The notes under the pieces are model-generated. The model was given only the letters and a program-made list of their open reading frames with translations. It was not told the DNA's origin and did no database searches. From NCBI RefSeq assembly GCF_010727945.1, contig NZ_AP022569.1, positions 496,001-560,000 on the forward strand: a stretch of DNA of 64,000 nucleotides. Reading direction: 5' to 3'. Made by a program: the position numbers and the translations under genes. The DNA comes from Mycobacterium cookii. GTDB taxonomy: Bacteria > Actinomycetota > Actinomycetes > Mycobacteriales > Mycobacteriaceae. Below are positions 1 through 10,386 of the stretch, one piece after another (the stretch's first letter is position 1; each line of letters begins with the position of its first letter).

Positions 1-177
1 TCGCCGCAGATCGCCGAGACCGTCCGAGTGCTTTACGGCGGCTCGGTGAATGCGAAGAACATCGGCGACATCGTCGCGCAGGAAGACGTCGACGGCGCCC
101 TGGTCGGCGGCGCGTCGCTGGATGGCGAGCAGTTCGCGACGCTGTCGGCCATCGCGGCCGGGGGACCGCTGCCCTAG
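1..177 (+). CDS. tpiA: triosephosphate isomerase, C-terminal fragment
   Basis: Interconverts dihydroxyacetone phosphate and glyceraldehyde 3-phosphate in cytoplasmic glycolysis. The frame is open from base 1 and stops at TAG 175-177, giving 58 residues; the rest of the gene lies left of the window. Two hallmark phosphate-binding strands are visible: LYGGSV and, about 25 residues later, GALVGGASL. The upstream position of tpiA before secG matches the usual mycobacterial gap-pgk-tpiA-secG order. Certain as to family. Confidence 0.97.
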   Translation, partial: SPQIAETVRVLYGGSVNAKNIGDIVAQEDVDGALVGGASLDGEQFATLSAIAAGGPLP

Positions 178-244
178 AGCCCACGCCGTCGTTTCGGGCT
201 CACGTGTGATTCCGCCTGGGTAATCTCAGGGTTCTCATGCGCTC

Positions 245-871
245 ATGAGCGTGGGCACGCCTAGGTACGGGGGTCACGTGGTTAGCAACCGCCGCCATCC
301 TTCCCGCCTTCGGCGATCGGATTCACTTACGGGTTTCGCTTGCGCAGCCGGCGCGGCCGCGGTGGTCGCGATGGGCACCGCCCATGCCGACACCCCCGAC
401 GACGTTATCGGCCAAGCGATCACCGACTTGAACCAGGGAGCTGCCCTCTTGGACGCCGCGCCCACCGCTGATCTCAGCGCGAGACAAGCCGACATTCTGA
501 CTGAGCAGGCGACTCTCTCGACTCAGCTGGGCTCGGCCCTCAACTTGTTGCAGTCGGGGCAGGACGGTCTGTCTGCAAATGATCAGTCATTTCTGGCCGG
601 CGCCGATGAACAGCTGGTCGCTGCCGCCCAAAACATGATTTCGGCTGATCAAGCGTTCATTGCAGCGGACCAGGCGGGCGACCTCGGCGGCAGCAGCTTG
701 GGCTCGACAGACCTGGCATTTCTCAGCGCCGATCTGGGATTTCTGTCCGCTGCCTTCGACGCGACCGGTGCCAGCTTTCTGGCAATCCTCGATCCCAACA
801 TCGGCCTAGACGGTGTAATAGCGCTCGATCCCTCGATGTTCGCCGACCTCCTATCCTCGGCCGGGCTGTGA
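245..871 (+). CDS. secreted alpha-helical protein of unknown function
   Basis: I do not recognise a named family. The 208-residue product begins with a basic stretch (RRHPSRLRR), a hydrophobic Ala/Gly/Val-rich core and a likely signal peptidase site near AHA-DTP, so Sec export is predicted. The mature part is acidic and rich in Ala, Leu, Gln and Asp, has no Cys, and looks helical, with heptad-like runs in the middle. A GTG at 278 with a G-run just upstream is a plausible alternative start and would give a more usual signal-peptide length. It sits between tpiA and the secreted protease gene, on the same strand, and could be co-transcribed with the latter. Confidence 0.7.
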   Translation: MSVGTPRYGGHVVSNRRHPSRLRRSDSLTGFACAAGAAAVVAMGTAHADTPDDVIGQAITDLNQGAALLDAAPTADLSARQADILTEQATLSTQLGSALNLLQSGQDGLSANDQSFLAGADEQLVAAAQNMISADQAFIAADQAGDLGGSSLGSTDLAFLSADLGFLSAAFDATGASFLAILDPNIGLDGVIALDPSMFADLLSSAGL

Positions 872-1002
872 AACCGACACCCCGTGACAGCGTTGCGCTA
901 TATTCAGGAACCCGCGTTTAGCTTAGGGAAACCTGAAGGAAACACAGCTTCGTTAAGTTGCGCTGGTTAGACACGGTCGGCACGCCTTCGGGAGGCATCG
1001 GG

Positions 1003-2202
1003 ATGGTTGGTCGCGAGAGCGCCAAGAACTCACGCAGCGCGACTGCGCGTCGGTGTGGGGTGGTCGTGGGTGGCGCTGTCAGCGCTTTTGTCGCCGCAGC
1101 GGCGATGGCTACCGGCTCGGCGGCGCCCGCCAAGGCCGACTTCGAGGCCCTTATCGACCCGATCATCCAGCCGCTGTTGACGTCGTTCACCGATTCCCTG
1201 GCGGCCCTCGACCCTGCGGCAGCCCTGGATATCACCAGCTGGACTGACAGCCTGCTCAGCAGCCTCGGCTCGATCGACTTGGCGCTGCCGTCGGTCGCGG
1301 AGCCCGCTGCAGCAGCTGCTTCGTCTTCAGCTGACGCCGCGGCGTCGACGGGTGGCACGATCCCGCTGACCGTCTTGGAAAACACCGAGCCAGCGGTGAA
1401 CGCCTCCATTGACGGCGGAAGCACCGTGCCGCTTCTGGTCGACACTGGATCCAGCGGCCTCGTCGTTCCGTGGCAAGACCTGGGTACAAATAACTTTCAG
1501 GCGTTGGACCATCTCTTCCAACTCGGCGCGCCCACCGGAATCAGTCAGAGCGGCTACAGCGGCGGGGTGGACTACTTCTACCTGACGTACAACAGCGTTC
1601 CGGTCGACTACGCAGGGGGCTTGACCACGACCGGTCCTGTCGACGTCGAGGTCTACTCGTGGGACCCGAACAACTTGTTGAGCCTTTTCACCAATAACGC
1701 CTTCCAGAACTTCCTCACCGGCAACGCGGTCCAGGGCATCCTCGGCATCGGAGAGAACACCGCAGGTCCGACTACCAGCCCGTTTGAGAGCTTTAACGGA
1801 GTGCTGGTCGACATTCCTAATCATGAACTCGTTGTCGGTGCCGATCCGCTGACGGGTGGCACCACAGTGAGCGGTGACCCGATCTCCACCCTGTACGAGA
1901 CGGTGTCGAACAGCGGCACAGTGGCCGGCGGTTCAGCGGTTTCCAACGACGTCGACTCCGGCGGTGTCTACGGGACCATTCCGTCGAGTCTGGCGGGCAA
2001 GCTGGAGCCGGGGAGTGTGATTTCGGTCTACAACAGCAACGGCGGCACGCTGCTGTACCAATACACCCTCGGTAATGACTCGACTACCTACCCAACATCG
2101 GTGTCGGGAAATTCGATTGACAGCGGCGTCGCGCCATTCCTGCAAGAGCCGATTTACCTCGACTACATCAACCACACGCAGACCTTCTATCCGTCGTCCT
2201 AG
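1003..2202 (+). CDS. secreted PecA-like (PE_PGRS C-terminal type) aspartic protease
   Basis: Predicted exported pepsin-like protease. After a Sec-type signal (Ala-rich core, cleavage near AKA-DF) and an Ala-rich linker, the catalytic domain carries the first aspartate motif LLVDTGSSGLVVP and a second one in NDVDSGGVYGTIP. These match the C-terminal domain of the PE_PGRS35/PecA proteases that trim PE_PGRS proteins on the mycobacterial surface. The difference is that no PE domain precedes it; a signal peptide does. I chose the ATG at 1003 because GGAGG at 991-995 is well placed; a TTG at 958 would add 15 residues. Substrate unknown. Confidence 0.82.
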   Translation: MVGRESAKNSRSATARRCGVVVGGAVSAFVAAAAMATGSAAPAKADFEALIDPIIQPLLTSFTDSLAALDPAAALDITSWTDSLLSSLGSIDLALPSVAEPAAAAASSSADAAASTGGTIPLTVLENTEPAVNASIDGGSTVPLLVDTGSSGLVVPWQDLGTNNFQALDHLFQLGAPTGISQSGYSGGVDYFYLTYNSVPVDYAGGLTTTGPVDVEVYSWDPNNLLSLFTNNAFQNFLTGNAVQGILGIGENTAGPTTSPFESFNGVLVDIPNHELVVGADPLTGGTTVSGDPISTLYETVSNSGTVAGGSAVSNDVDSGGVYGTIPSSLAGKLEPGSVISVYNSNGGTLLYQYTLGNDSTTYPTSVSGNSIDSGVAPFLQEPIYLDYINHTQTFYPSS

Positions 2203-2245
2203 CGCCTGTTAATCCGGCCGGAAGGCAGCCGGTAAGCTGTCGGCC

Positions 2246-2482
2246 ATGGAATTGGCCCTGCAGATCACCCTCGTGGTCACCAGCGTCCTGGTGGTCCTTC
2301 TGGTGCTGTTGCACCGCGCCAAGGGTGGTGGCCTGTCGACGCTGTTCGGTGGTGGCGTGCAGTCCAGCCTGTCGGGGTCGACGGTGGTGGAAAAGAACCT
2401 CGACCGGTTGACGTTGTTCGTCGTCGGCATCTGGCTGGTGGCCATCGTCGGCATGGCGCTGCGCATCAAATACAACGCCTGA
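2246..2482 (+). CDS. secG: preprotein translocase subunit SecG
   Basis: Non-essential helper subunit of the SecYEG channel in the plasma membrane. The 78-residue product has the two-helix layout of SecG: an N-terminal hydrophobic helix, a central loop with AKGGGLSTLFGGG and the conserved Gly/Ser-rich stretch, and a second helix at the C-terminus. The length is normal for actinobacteria. It starts 43 bases after the protease gene and lies just upstream of ppc, as in other mycobacteria that keep ppc. Confidence 0.95.
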   Translation: MELALQITLVVTSVLVVLLVLLHRAKGGGLSTLFGGGVQSSLSGSTVVEKNLDRLTLFVVGIWLVAIVGMALRIKYNA

Positions 2483-2527
2483 TCCCACGAAAGGCGAAGA
2501 CGGCCAACCACCCTGATACTGGTAGGT

Positions 2528-5320
2528 ATGGCTGAAGCACCCGACTCGCTGGAGCCCTTCGGCGCGGTACGACGCACCCGGGTGGGGCGCGAAGCCACCG
2601 AGCCGATGCGTGAAGACATCCGGTTACTCGGTGCCATCCTGGGCGACACCGTTCGCGAGCAGAACGGCGACGAGGTCTTCGATCTGGTGGAGCGGGCCAG
2701 GATCGCGTCGTTCAAGGTGCGTCGTTCGGAGATCGAGCGGGCCGAGGTCGCCGACATGTTCGCCGGTATCGACATCCACCAGGCGATCCCGATCATCCGG
2801 GCGTTCAGCCACTTCGCGCTGTTGGCCAATGTCGCAGAAGACATCCACCGCGAACGACGACGCGCAATCCACGTTGCAGCAGGCGATCCTCCACAGGACA
2901 GCAGCCTCGACGCCACCTACCTGAAGCTGGACTCAGCCGACCTGGATTCGGCGACGGTTGCCGACGCGCTGACCGGCGCGCTGGTCTCACCGGTCATCAC
3001 CGCGCACCCGACCGAGACCCGTCGTCGCACCGTGTTCGACACCCAGCACCGCATCACCCAACTGATGCGGCTGCACGCACGCGGGCATGTGCACACCGAC
3101 GACGGCAGCGACATCGAAACCGAGCTACGCCGCCAGGTGCTCACGCTGTGGCAGACCGCGCTGGTTCGGCTGGCCCGGCTGCAGATCACCGACGAAATTG
3201 CGGTCGGTCTGCGTTATTACGCGGCAGCGTTTTTCGAGGTGGTGCCGAAAGTCAACGCCGCGGTCCGCGACGCGCTGCGCAGCCGCTGGCCGGACGCCGA
3301 CCTGCTTCCCGAACCGATCCTGCGGCCCGGCTCCTGGATCGGTGGCGACCGTGACGGCAACCCCAACGTCACCGCCGACGTGGTGCGGATGGCAACCGGC
3401 GGCGCCGCGTACACCGCGCTGAATCACTACACCGCCGAGTTGAGCGCGCTCGAACAGGAGCTGTCGATGTCGTCGCGCCTGGTCGCCGTCACCGACGAAC
3501 TGACCGCGCTGGCCGACGGTTGCGATGAGCCTGCCCGCGGCGACGAGCCCTACCGCCGTGCGCTACGAGTCATCCACGCCCGGCTTACCGCCACGGCCGG
3601 GGAGATCCTCGACGACGAGCCGGACAACCTGCTCGACCTGGGCTTGCCGCCGTATGCGACACCGGGGGACATGCTCGCCGATCTCGATACCGTCGACGCT
3701 TCGCTGCGCGCCAACGGCAGTCGACTGCTGGCCAACGACCGGTTGGCAAATTTGCGGGAAGCCGTGCGCGTCTTCGGTTTCCACCTGTCCGGACTCGACA
3801 TGCGGCAGAACTCCGACGTGCACGAGGAAGTGGTCGCCGAGTTACTCGCCTGGGCCGGCGTGCATCCTGACTACTGCTCGCTGAGCGAAGACGAACGGGT
3901 CAACATCCTGGCCGAGGAGCTCAGTACCCGACGGCCGCTGATCGGCGACCGCGAGCAACTTTCGGATCTGGCTCGCAAAGAACTCGCGATCGTCTCCGCC
4001 GCCGCGCGTGCGGTCGATGTTTATGGTCCGCCCGCGGTGCCCAACTACATCATTTCGATGTGTCGTTCGGTCTCTGATCTGCTCGAAGCGGGCATCCTGC
4101 TGAAAGAATGCGGTTTGATCGACGCCTCTGCCGACCGGCCGCACTGCCCGGTCGGCATCGTGCCGCTGTTCGAGACGATCGACGACTTGCACCGCGGTGC
4201 ATCGATTCTCGAAGCGGCACTTGACCTCCCGGTGTACCGGAGCATCGTGCGCGCCCGGGGCGACAGCCAAGAGGTCATGCTCGGCTACTCCGACTCCAAC
4301 AAGGACGGCGGCTATCTGACCGCCAACTGGGCGCTCTATCGGGCCGAGCTCGACCTCGTCGAGTCGGCACGAAAAACCGGAATCCGGTTGCGGCTCTTCC
4401 ACGGTCGCGGCGGCACGGTGGGCCGCGGCGGCGGGCCGAGCTATCAGGCCATCCTCGCTCAACCGCCGGGCGCGGTGAACGGTTCGCTGCGGCTGACCGA
4501 ACAGGGCGAGGTGATCGCCGCCAAATACGCCGAGCCGATCATCGCTCAGCGGAACTTGGAGACCCTGCTGGCGGCAACCCTGGAGTCGACCCTGCTCGAC
4601 GTCGAAGGGCTCGGCGACGCGGCCGGCCCTGCCTACGAGATTCTCGACGAGCTGGCCGACCGGGCACAACGCGCCTACTCCGAATTGGTCCATGAGACAG
4701 ACGGTTTCGTGGAGTACTTCCTGCAGTCGACGCCGGTCAGCGAGATCGGGTCGTTGAACGTCGGCAGTCGGCCGACATCCCGTAAGCCGACGTCGTCGAT
4801 CTCTGACTTGCGCGCGATTCCCTGGGTGATGGCCTGGAGTCAGTCGCGGGTGATGCTGCCGGGTTGGTACGGAACCGGTTCGGCCGTCGAGAGCTGGATC
4901 GCCGAGGACGACGGGCGCGTCGAACTCCTGCGTGACTTGTATCAGAAGTGGCCGTTCTTCCAGACCGTGCTGTCGAACATGGCGCAAGTGCTCGCCAAGA
5001 CGGACTTGGGCCTGGCCGCCCACTACGCAGAGCTGGTCGACGACGAATCGCTGCGGCGCAGGGTGTTCGACAAGATCACCGCCGAACACCAGCGCAGCAT
5101 CAACGCGCACAAGCTGATCACCGGCCAGGACAACCTGCTCGCCGACAACCCGGCGCTGGCACGTTCGGTATTCAACCGGTTCCCGTACCTGGAACCGCTG
5201 AACCACCTGCAGGTGGAGTTGCTGCGCCGCTACCGCTCCGGCGACGACGACGAACTGGTGCAACGCGGAATCCTGTTGACCATGAACGGACTTGCCAGCG
5301 CGCTGCGCAACAGCGGCTAG
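2528..5320 (+). CDS. ppc: phosphoenolpyruvate carboxylase
   Basis: Carboxylates phosphoenolpyruvate with bicarbonate to oxaloacetate, an anaplerotic entry to the TCA cycle. The 930-residue length is right for the bacterial enzyme. Visible motifs are the catalytic histidine segment [11 protein letters not shown] near residue 160, the substrate loop [11 protein letters not shown] near 585, and the mobile loop [14 protein letters not shown] near 624. The C-terminus ends [11 protein letters not shown], like the conserved end of the family. I recall ppc as present in some mycobacteria and missing from M. tuberculosis. Its stop codon overlaps the stop of the convergent P450 gene, leaving no room for a separate terminator. 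Confidence 0.97.
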   Translation: MAEAPDSLEPFGAVRRTRVGREATEPMREDIRLLGAILGDTVREQNGDEVFDLVERARIASFKVRRSEIERAEVADMFAGIDIHQAIPIIRAFSHFALLANVAEDIHRERRRAIHVAAGDPPQDSSLDATYLKLDSADLDSATVADALTGALVSPVITAHPTETRRRTVFDTQHRITQLMRLHARGHVHTDDGSDIETELRRQVLTLWQTALVRLARLQITDEIAVGLRYYAAAFFEVVPKVNAAVRDALRSRWPDADLLPEPILRPGSWIGGDRDGNPNVTADVVRMATGGAAYTALNHYTAELSALEQELSMSSRLVAVTDELTALADGCDEPARGDEPYRRALRVIHARLTATAGEILDDEPDNLLDLGLPPYATPGDMLADLDTVDASLRANGSRLLANDRLANLREAVRVFGFHLSGLDMRQNSDVHEEVVAELLAWAGVHPDYCSLSEDERVNILAEELSTRRPLIGDREQLSDLARKELAIVSAAARAVDVYGPPAVPNYIISMCRSVSDLLEAGILLKECGLIDASADRPHCPVGIVPLFETIDDLHRGASILEAALDLPVYRSIVRARGDSQEVMLGYSDSNKDGGYLTANWALYRAELDLVESARKTGIRLRLFHGRGGTVGRGGGPSYQAILAQPPGAVNGSLRLTEQGEVIAAKYAEPIIAQRNLETLLAATLESTLLDVEGLGDAAGPAYEILDELADRAQRAYSELVHETDGFVEYFLQSTPVSEIGSLNVGSRPTSRKPTSSISDLRAIPWVMAWSQSRVMLPGWYGTGSAVESWIAEDDGRVELLRDLYQKWPFFQTVLSNMAQVLAKTDLGLAAHYAELVDDESLRRRVFDKITAEHQRSINAHKLITGQDNLLADNPALARSVFNRFPYLEPLNHLQVELLRRYRSGDDDELVQRGILLTMNGLASALRNSG

Positions 5321-6600
5321 GTCAGCGGCTGCCGGTAACTGAGCATGCACGGTCCATCCGCGCGTGCCACGCCACCGATCTGAGCGGGGACCGGCCGCGG
5401 GTGTGTCGCCCAGCCCGGTGTCAACCGATAGCGGCTGCACAGATGCGTCATGGCCGCCGTCATGGCCGACAGCGAAAACGGCTGAGCCGGACACGAATGC
5501 CGTCCGTGGCCGAACGCCGTAACCAGCATCGGCGAGGGCAGCGACTTCTCGTCAGCCAACCGGTGTCGTGTCCACCGGTCGGGATCCCAGTGCGCGAGTC
5601 CTGTTGCAGCGGAGGCGTTCAGCAGCGGCAGGAGGGTCGCGATCGTCCACCCGGGTGGCACCTGGTAGCTGACGTCGCCGGTGTCGAGTTCGACCGGTGA
5701 CAATACAGCGCGCGACATGATCGATCGCTGAGCCAGGCGAATCGACTCCAGCGCGCATCGCTGCGCCAATTCTGCGTCCCCCGCAGCGACGCGATCGGCG
5801 TATGTGGGGTGCTCAACCAAGTCGACCACCGCCCACCCCAGCGCGGCGGCGAGGTTGGACATCGAGGCGATGTGGATCAGCGCAACATCGAATGCGATGC
5901 CACGAATTCGTTTCTCGCCCAGCTCATCCCGCCATGCGTCGACAATCCGGTCGAACAGGCTCTGCCCGTCTGTGCGCCTGCACACCGCGTCGGCGACGAT
6001 CCCGACCACCACGTCGAGAGCAGCGCGCTCGGCTCGCTTACCCGACGCGGCGACCGCGGCCATCGCGTCGGGATGCACGAAAGCGTCAGAACCGTCCAGG
6101 ATGTCGAAGGCCCGAACCAGTTGCTCGAATGCTTCGCCGTGTGCCGAACCCGGCCCCGCCCACGAGGCGAGGCCCATCCGGTGACCCAGTCGGCGGGTCA
6201 GATCGAACACATCGACCGTTCCTGTCGACCCCAACTCGGCGGTGGTCTCGTCGAGTGCCCGATTCAGGTTGGCCAGATAGCCGCTGACATCGTCGCGGCG
6301 GAACAGGGTGCCCGGCAGGATGCGGCGCCCGTCGAAAATCTCGTCGGGGAGCTTGCGCCGCAGCATCAGGTAATCCGCGACACCTTTGCTGGCTTTGTCC
6401 TCCGGCAGGCCGTAGAACGACTCGACGCCGGCCGGCGAGAAGGTGAACAGATAGCGATCCGGCCCGCTGTGCACGGCGAACGTGTCGCCGTGACGGGCAC
6501 GCGCCGCGGCGATCGCGGCGACAGCGTCGGTGACCGACACGTCCCACGGCAGACCGGTGCCCTCCGCGAAGGGGGGATCGGGGACCGGCTGGTTCGGCAC
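5317..6600 (-). CDS. cytochrome P450-like haem protein
   Basis: Probable haem-thiolate monooxygenase of 427 residues starting at a GTG. The haem-binding loop is clear, [15 protein letters not shown], with the axial Cys, and an ESIR sequence fits the K-helix EXXR. The I-helix region reads [14 protein letters not shown] and lacks the usual acid-Thr pair used for oxygen activation, so it may be an unusual monooxygenase, a peroxygenase-type enzyme or an enzyme that uses the haem without O2 cleavage. No ferredoxin or reductase gene is adjacent. Substrate cannot be deduced. It runs convergent to ppc and downstream of the coiled-coil gene. Confidence 0.85.
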   Translation of the reverse strand: MPNQPVPDPPFAEGTGLPWDVSVTDAVAAIAAARARHGDTFAVHSGPDRYLFTFSPAGVESFYGLPEDKASKGVADYLMLRRKLPDEIFDGRRILPGTLFRRDDVSGYLANLNRALDETTAELGSTGTVDVFDLTRRLGHRMGLASWAGPGSAHGEAFEQLVRAFDILDGSDAFVHPDAMAAVAASGKRAERAALDVVVGIVADAVCRRTDGQSLFDRIVDAWRDELGEKRIRGIAFDVALIHIASMSNLAAALGWAVVDLVEHPTYADRVAAGDAELAQRCALESIRLAQRSIMSRAVLSPVELDTGDVSYQVPPGWTIATLLPLLNASAATGLAHWDPDRWTRHRLADEKSLPSPMLVTAFGHGRHSCPAQPFSLSAMTAAMTHLCSRYRLTPGWATHPRPVPAQIGGVARADGPCMLSYRQPLT

Positions 6601-6610
6601 GGCCTAACGG

Positions 6611-7009
6611 CTAACGCGTGGCCCGATTGCGTAAGGCGTTGAACGCGTTGCGAACTGCGTGCTCCGTCACCGACAGCGGGGACATCACGGTCTCGCCCAC
6701 GCCCACCATGTAGTCGATGCGCTCGACGATGGCCTCGACCGGCGCGACCAGCGTGACCAGCCGGCCCATCAGGTCATCGATCCTGCTCAGGGTGGCCTCG
6801 AAGTGATCCAGGCCGTTATCGAGGCGATCCACCGCGCTGTTCAGGTTGGACAGCGAATCATTGAGGTCCGTCAAGGTACCGCCCAGACCGCCCAATACGT
6901 CTTCCAGCTGCTCAACGGTGACGTCGGCATTCATTGCCGCTTGGGCGAGCGTCTTGATTCGCTGTCGCGGAGCGCGGCTACCGTCGCTTCTATCTGCCAT
7001 GCCGCCCAT
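6611..7009 (-). CDS. coiled-coil protein, Rv1444c-like
   Basis: Conserved mycobacterial protein of unknown function, about 132 residues. The middle is a long run of hydrophobic heptads (LEDVLGGLGGTLTDLNDSLS and onward to about residue 95), followed by a short hydrophobic segment (LMGRLVTLVAPVEAIV) that may associate with membrane. I chose the ATG at 7009; an ATG at 7000 is equally plausible, and the longer open frame to 7111 lacks coding character. It sits downstream of pgl on the same strand, as Rv1444c follows Rv1445c (devB) in M. tuberculosis. No catalytic motif is seen. Confidence 0.75.
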   Translation of the reverse strand: MGGMADRSDGSRAPRQRIKTLAQAAMNADVTVEQLEDVLGGLGGTLTDLNDSLSNLNSAVDRLDNGLDHFEATLSRIDDLMGRLVTLVAPVEAIVERIDYMVGVGETVMSPLSVTEHAVRNAFNALRNRATR

Positions 7010-7056
7010 TATGGCGGTCGAGGGAACCCCGGCAGTCGAAAACCCGTCTGATCGGT

Positions 7057-7185
7057 ATGCCCGAGCGAGATTGTGATGACTGCTGCGCTGCGGCGACGGG
7101 GCGCGCCGCACCGGTCGACATCATCCGGCAATTGCAGGACTATGCGCGCGGCTACGCCGATCGGCAGGCCGAACAGCGCCGCTAG
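7057..7185 (+). CDS. candidate 42-residue small protein
   Basis: A short ORF (ATG 7057, TAG 7183-7185) lies in the otherwise empty 172-base gap between the coiled-coil gene and pgl, on the opposite strand to both. The N-terminus is Cys-rich ([10 protein letters not shown]) and the C-terminal half reads as an amphipathic helix, [20 protein letters not shown], which looks like natural protein rather than high-GC noise. It overlaps the end of pgl by 4 bases. No clear ribosome site is visible, so a leaderless or weakly translated message would be needed. Function unknown; the CDDCC cluster could bind metal. Confidence 0.4.
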   Translation: MPERDCDDCCAAATGRAAPVDIIRQLQDYARGYADRQAEQRR

Positions 7186-7931
7186 TCGGTCGGCAACTTG
7201 GACGCGGCGTGGCTGTCCAGGAACCAGATTGTGCGCTCGCGGCCGATTGCGCCCGCCGCTGGTATCGACACCGGATCGGCACCCCCGATCGCGGCGGCGA
7301 TCGCCTCGGCTTTCTCTTCACCCGACGCCAGCAGCCAGACCTCGCGGGAGCGCTGAATGGCAGGCAGCGTCAAGCTGATTCGCAGCGGTGGTGGCTTGGG
7401 CGAGTCTTCGACAGCGACCACTTGCCGGTGTGCCTCGCGAACCGCGGGGGTGTCTGGGAACAACGAGTTGATGTGGCCTTCGGGGCCCACTCCGAGAAGA
7501 TGAACGTCGAAGTTCGGTGCGGGATCGCCCGGCTCGGCATTGGCGGCCAGCAGTTGTTCGTAGGCCAGCGCGGCGGCGGCGATGTCAGTGCCGAATTCCC
7601 CGTCGGCGGCCGGCATGGCGTGCACGTTGCGCGCCGGGATGGCGATGTGGTCCAAGAGTGCTTCCCGGGCCTGCCGGTCGTTGCGGTCGTCGTCGTCTTC
7701 GGCGACGTAGCGGTCGTCGCCCCAGAAAAGATGCACGTTCGGCCAGTCGATCCGCTCGGACCGCGTGGCGAGAAAACGCAGCAGCTTGTTGCCGTTGCCG
7801 CCGCCGGTCAACACGATTTGCGCGCGCCCACGTGCGGCGACGGCAGCCTCGACGACGCTGATCAGTCGCCAGCCCGCTGCGTCAACCAAATCATCGCCGT
7901 CGCTGAATGTTTCGACAGTAATGCTGCTCAT
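7182..7931 (-). CDS. pgl: 6-phosphogluconolactonase
   Basis: Hydrolyses 6-phosphogluconolactone in the oxidative pentose phosphate pathway (DevB type). The 249-residue product has the family motifs: [11 protein letters not shown] in the first half, [12 protein letters not shown] for the substrate loop, and [16 protein letters not shown] chose ATG 7931 because it overlaps the opcA stop as ATGA, a coupling used repeatedly in this operon; the longer frame to 8015 would run into opcA. It is the last gene of tkt-tal-zwf-opcA-pgl. Confidence 0.95.
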   Translation of the reverse strand: MSSITVETFSDGDDLVDAAGWRLISVVEAAVAARGRAQIVLTGGGNGNKLLRFLATRSERIDWPNVHLFWGDDRYVAEDDDDRNDRQAREALLDHIAIPARNVHAMPAADGEFGTDIAAAALAYEQLLAANAEPGDPAPNFDVHLLGVGPEGHINSLFPDTPAVREAHRQVVAVEDSPKPPPLRISLTLPAIQRSREVWLLASGEEKAEAIAAAIGGADPVSIPAAGAIGRERTIWFLDSHAASKLPTD

Positions 7932-8839
7932 ACGTACTCCACCCGGTCGATACCCTCCAATGCCGAGAAGTAGATAGCGTCGGCGTCCAGTCGCCGCAGA
8001 TCCTCGGCTAGACACTCGCGAGTCTCGCGCCGCGGCAGCGGAACGAGCGCTTCAGGCTTCGCGGTTCGACTGAGCGTCGCGGTCACACCGTCCTGCGGCC
8101 GGCTCAGGGTCACCGTTTCGCTGTTGCGTACCAATTCGACTTTGAGCTCGCCGACCGCGCGACGCACGGGCCCGTCGACGCGACTTGCCAGCCAACCCGC
8201 GAGCACGTCCAGCGCGGGTTCGGTCCGCAATCCCGACACCAATGCCGACGTGATCGGCTCATGCGGGGGTTGGTCGATCGCGGAGGTGAGCAGCGCCCGC
8301 CAGTAGGTAATCCGGCTCCACGCCAGGTCGGTGTCGCCCGGGGTGTAGCCGGGCAGTCGGCCTTTGATCGCCGACAATGGGTCGGCCCCGTTGGTCGCGT
8401 CGGTGATACGCCGGATTGCCAACTGGCCCAACGGATCCTGAGCGGGGACGGCCGGCGCTTCGCACGGCCACCACACCACCACCGGTATGTCGGGCAGCAG
8501 GAACGGAGTGACGACGCTGCCGTGGTGCCCGGCGAGCGGCCCGGACAAACTCAGCACCACTACCTCGCCTGCCCCGCTGTCACCGCCGACCCGAAGTTGC
8601 GCGTCCAGCCGCGCCTCGGCGGCGTCGGCGTCCCCGGTCGTCACCACGATCACCCGGCTGGGGTGCTCGTGGCTGGCCGCGTTGGCGGCTTCGATGGAGT
8701 CCTCGAGCAGAGTCTCGTTGTCGGTCGCGATGACCAATGTCAACACCCGGCCCAGGTTGACGGCGCCGGATTCCTGTCGCAGCGTGTCGAGCCTTTTGTT
8801 GACCTCAGTGGTGGTGGTCGCAGGCAAATCGAGGATCAT
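7928..8839 (-). CDS. opcA: glucose-6-phosphate dehydrogenase assembly protein OpcA
   Basis: Allosteric partner needed for full glucose-6-phosphate dehydrogenase activity in actinobacteria and cyanobacteria. The 303-residue product contains the OpcA core, with the segment [15 protein letters not shown] near the middle and a C-terminal part containing [16 protein letters not shown]. The ATG at 8839 overlaps the zwf stop as ATGA, which argues for this start rather than the ATG at 8851. Its place directly between zwf and pgl is the expected one. Confidence 0.94.
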   Translation of the reverse strand: MILDLPATTTTEVNKRLDTLRQESGAVNLGRVLTLVIATDNETLLEDSIEAANAASHEHPSRVIVVTTGDADAAEARLDAQLRVGGDSGAGEVVVLSLSGPLAGHHGSVVTPFLLPDIPVVVWWPCEAPAVPAQDPLGQLAIRRITDATNGADPLSAIKGRLPGYTPGDTDLAWSRITYWRALLTSAIDQPPHEPITSALVSGLRTEPALDVLAGWLASRVDGPVRRAVGELKVELVRNSETVTLSRPQDGVTATLSRTAKPEALVPLPRRETRECLAEDLRRLDADAIYFSALEGIDRVEYV

Positions 8840-10386
8840 GGCCGCCGCCATTCGCGTCCGGTCCGGCGCAGCATCTCGAACGCCGACGCCGGGCCCCAGG
8901 TGCCTGCTTCGTAGGGGTCGGGCTTGCCATGCTCAGCCCAATAGTCGAGCGCGGGATCGAGTACCTCCCAGGCCAATTCGACCTCCTCGTTCACCGGGAA
9001 CAGCGATGGCTCACCGAGCAGCACGTCGAGGATCAGCCGTTCGTATGCCTCGGGTGATTCCTCGGCGAAGGCGGCGCCGTAGGAGAAGTCCATGTTGACA
9101 TCGCGGACTTCCATGCTGCCCGGCACCTTGGACCCGAACCGCAACGTCACACCCTCGTCTGGTTGCACCCGAATGACCAGTGCGTTTGCGCCCAACTCAT
9201 CGGTCATCGTCGCATCGAACGGCAGATGCGGAGCCCGTTTGAACACCAAGGCGATCTCGGTCACCCTGCGGCCCAACCGTTTTCCGGTGCGCAGATAGAA
9301 CGGCACACCGGCCCAGCGGCGGGTGTCGACCTCCAGCGTGATCGCGGCGAACGTCTCCGTGGTCGAGTCCTTGGAAAAGCCCTCCTCGTCGAGCAGCCCG
9401 ACCACATGCTCGCCGCCCTGCCAGCCGGCGGCGTACTGGCCGCGAGAGGTCGTCTCGTCCAACGGCTCGGCAAGCTTGACCGCCGAGAGCACCTTGATCT
9501 TCTCCGTCTGCAGCTGCGAGGGATGAAAGCTGACCGGCTCTTCCATCGCGGTGAGTGCGAGCAGCTGCATGAGGTGGTTTTGGATCACGTCACGCGCCGC
9601 GCCGATTCCGTCGTAATAGCCGCCGCGCCCACCCAAGCCGATGTCTTCGGCCATGGTGATCTGCACATGATCGACGTAGTTAGAGTTCCAGATCGGGTCG
9701 AACAACTGATTGGCGAACCGCATCGCCAGGATGTTCTGCACCGTCTCCTTGCCGAGGTAGTGGTCGATGCGGAACACCGATTCCTCGGGAAAGACGCTGT
9801 TGACGACCTTGTTCAGCTCGCGGGCACTGTCCAGGTCGTGGCCGAACGGCTTTTCGATGACCACGCGCCGCCAGCTGCCGTCCTGCGGCTTCGCCAGCCC
9901 GGCGTTGTACAACTGCTCGCACACCGCGGGGAAGCTTTTCGGCGGGATCGCCAGGTAGAAACCGTGATTGCCGCCGGTGCCGCGATCGGCGTCGAGCTTC
10001 TCCAGCGTCTCGGCCAGCCGGGCGAACGCCTGGTCGTCGTCGAACGCGCCCTGCACGAATCGGCAGCCCTCGGCCAACCGGTCCCAGATGACCTGCCGAA
10101 AAGGCGTGCGGGAGTGGTCTTTTACGAGTTGGTAGACCTCGTTGCTGAAGGCCTCGTCGTCCCAGTCCCGGCGGCCGAACCCGACCAGGGAGAACGTCGG
10201 GGGCAGCAGACCGCGGTTGGCCAAGTCGTAGATCGCCGGCACGACTTTCTTGCGTGCCAGGTCGCCAGTGACACCAAAGATGACGACGGCGCACGGGCCG
10301 GCGATGCGGGGCAGACGTTTATCGCGCTTGTCCCGCAGGGGGTTCTGCCACTGCCCGGAGGTGAGCCGGGTTGCGGCTGGACTCAT
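8836..10386 (-). CDS. zwf: glucose-6-phosphate 1-dehydrogenase (zwf2 type)
   Basis: First enzyme of the oxidative pentose phosphate pathway, producing NADPH. The 516-residue protein carries the nucleotide-binding [10 protein letters not shown] near residue 38 and the active-site RIDHYLGKE near 206. The start at 10386 overlaps the tal stop as ATGA. Linkage to opcA suggests this is the OpcA-dependent isozyme. A second, diverged zwf lies at 36304-37773 in a different context, so this organism has two isozymes within 30 kb. Confidence 0.96.
   Translation of the reverse strand: MSPAATRLTSGQWQNPLRDKRDKRLPRIAGPCAVVIFGVTGDLARKKVVPAIYDLANRGLLPPTFSLVGFGRRDWDDEAFSNEVYQLVKDHSRTPFRQVIWDRLAEGCRFVQGAFDDDQAFARLAETLEKLDADRGTGGNHGFYLAIPPKSFPAVCEQLYNAGLAKPQDGSWRRVVIEKPFGHDLDSARELNKVVNSVFPEESVFRIDHYLGKETVQNILAMRFANQLFDPIWNSNYVDHVQITMAEDIGLGGRGGYYDGIGAARDVIQNHLMQLLALTAMEEPVSFHPSQLQTEKIKVLSAVKLAEPLDETTSRGQYAAGWQGGEHVVGLLDEEGFSKDSTTETFAAITLEVDTRRWAGVPFYLRTGKRLGRRVTEIALVFKRAPHLPFDATMTDELGANALVIRVQPDEGVTLRFGSKVPGSMEVRDVNMDFSYGAAFAEESPEAYERLILDVLLGEPSLFPVNEEVELAWEVLDPALDYWAEHGKPDPYEAGTWGPASAFEMLRRTGREWRRP

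Noticed and set aside
3842..5494. 550-residue frame antisense to ppc
   Set aside because: High-GC shadow; the sense frame is an unmistakable PEP carboxylase, and the antisense protein is Arg/Gly/Asp-biased with no family motif.
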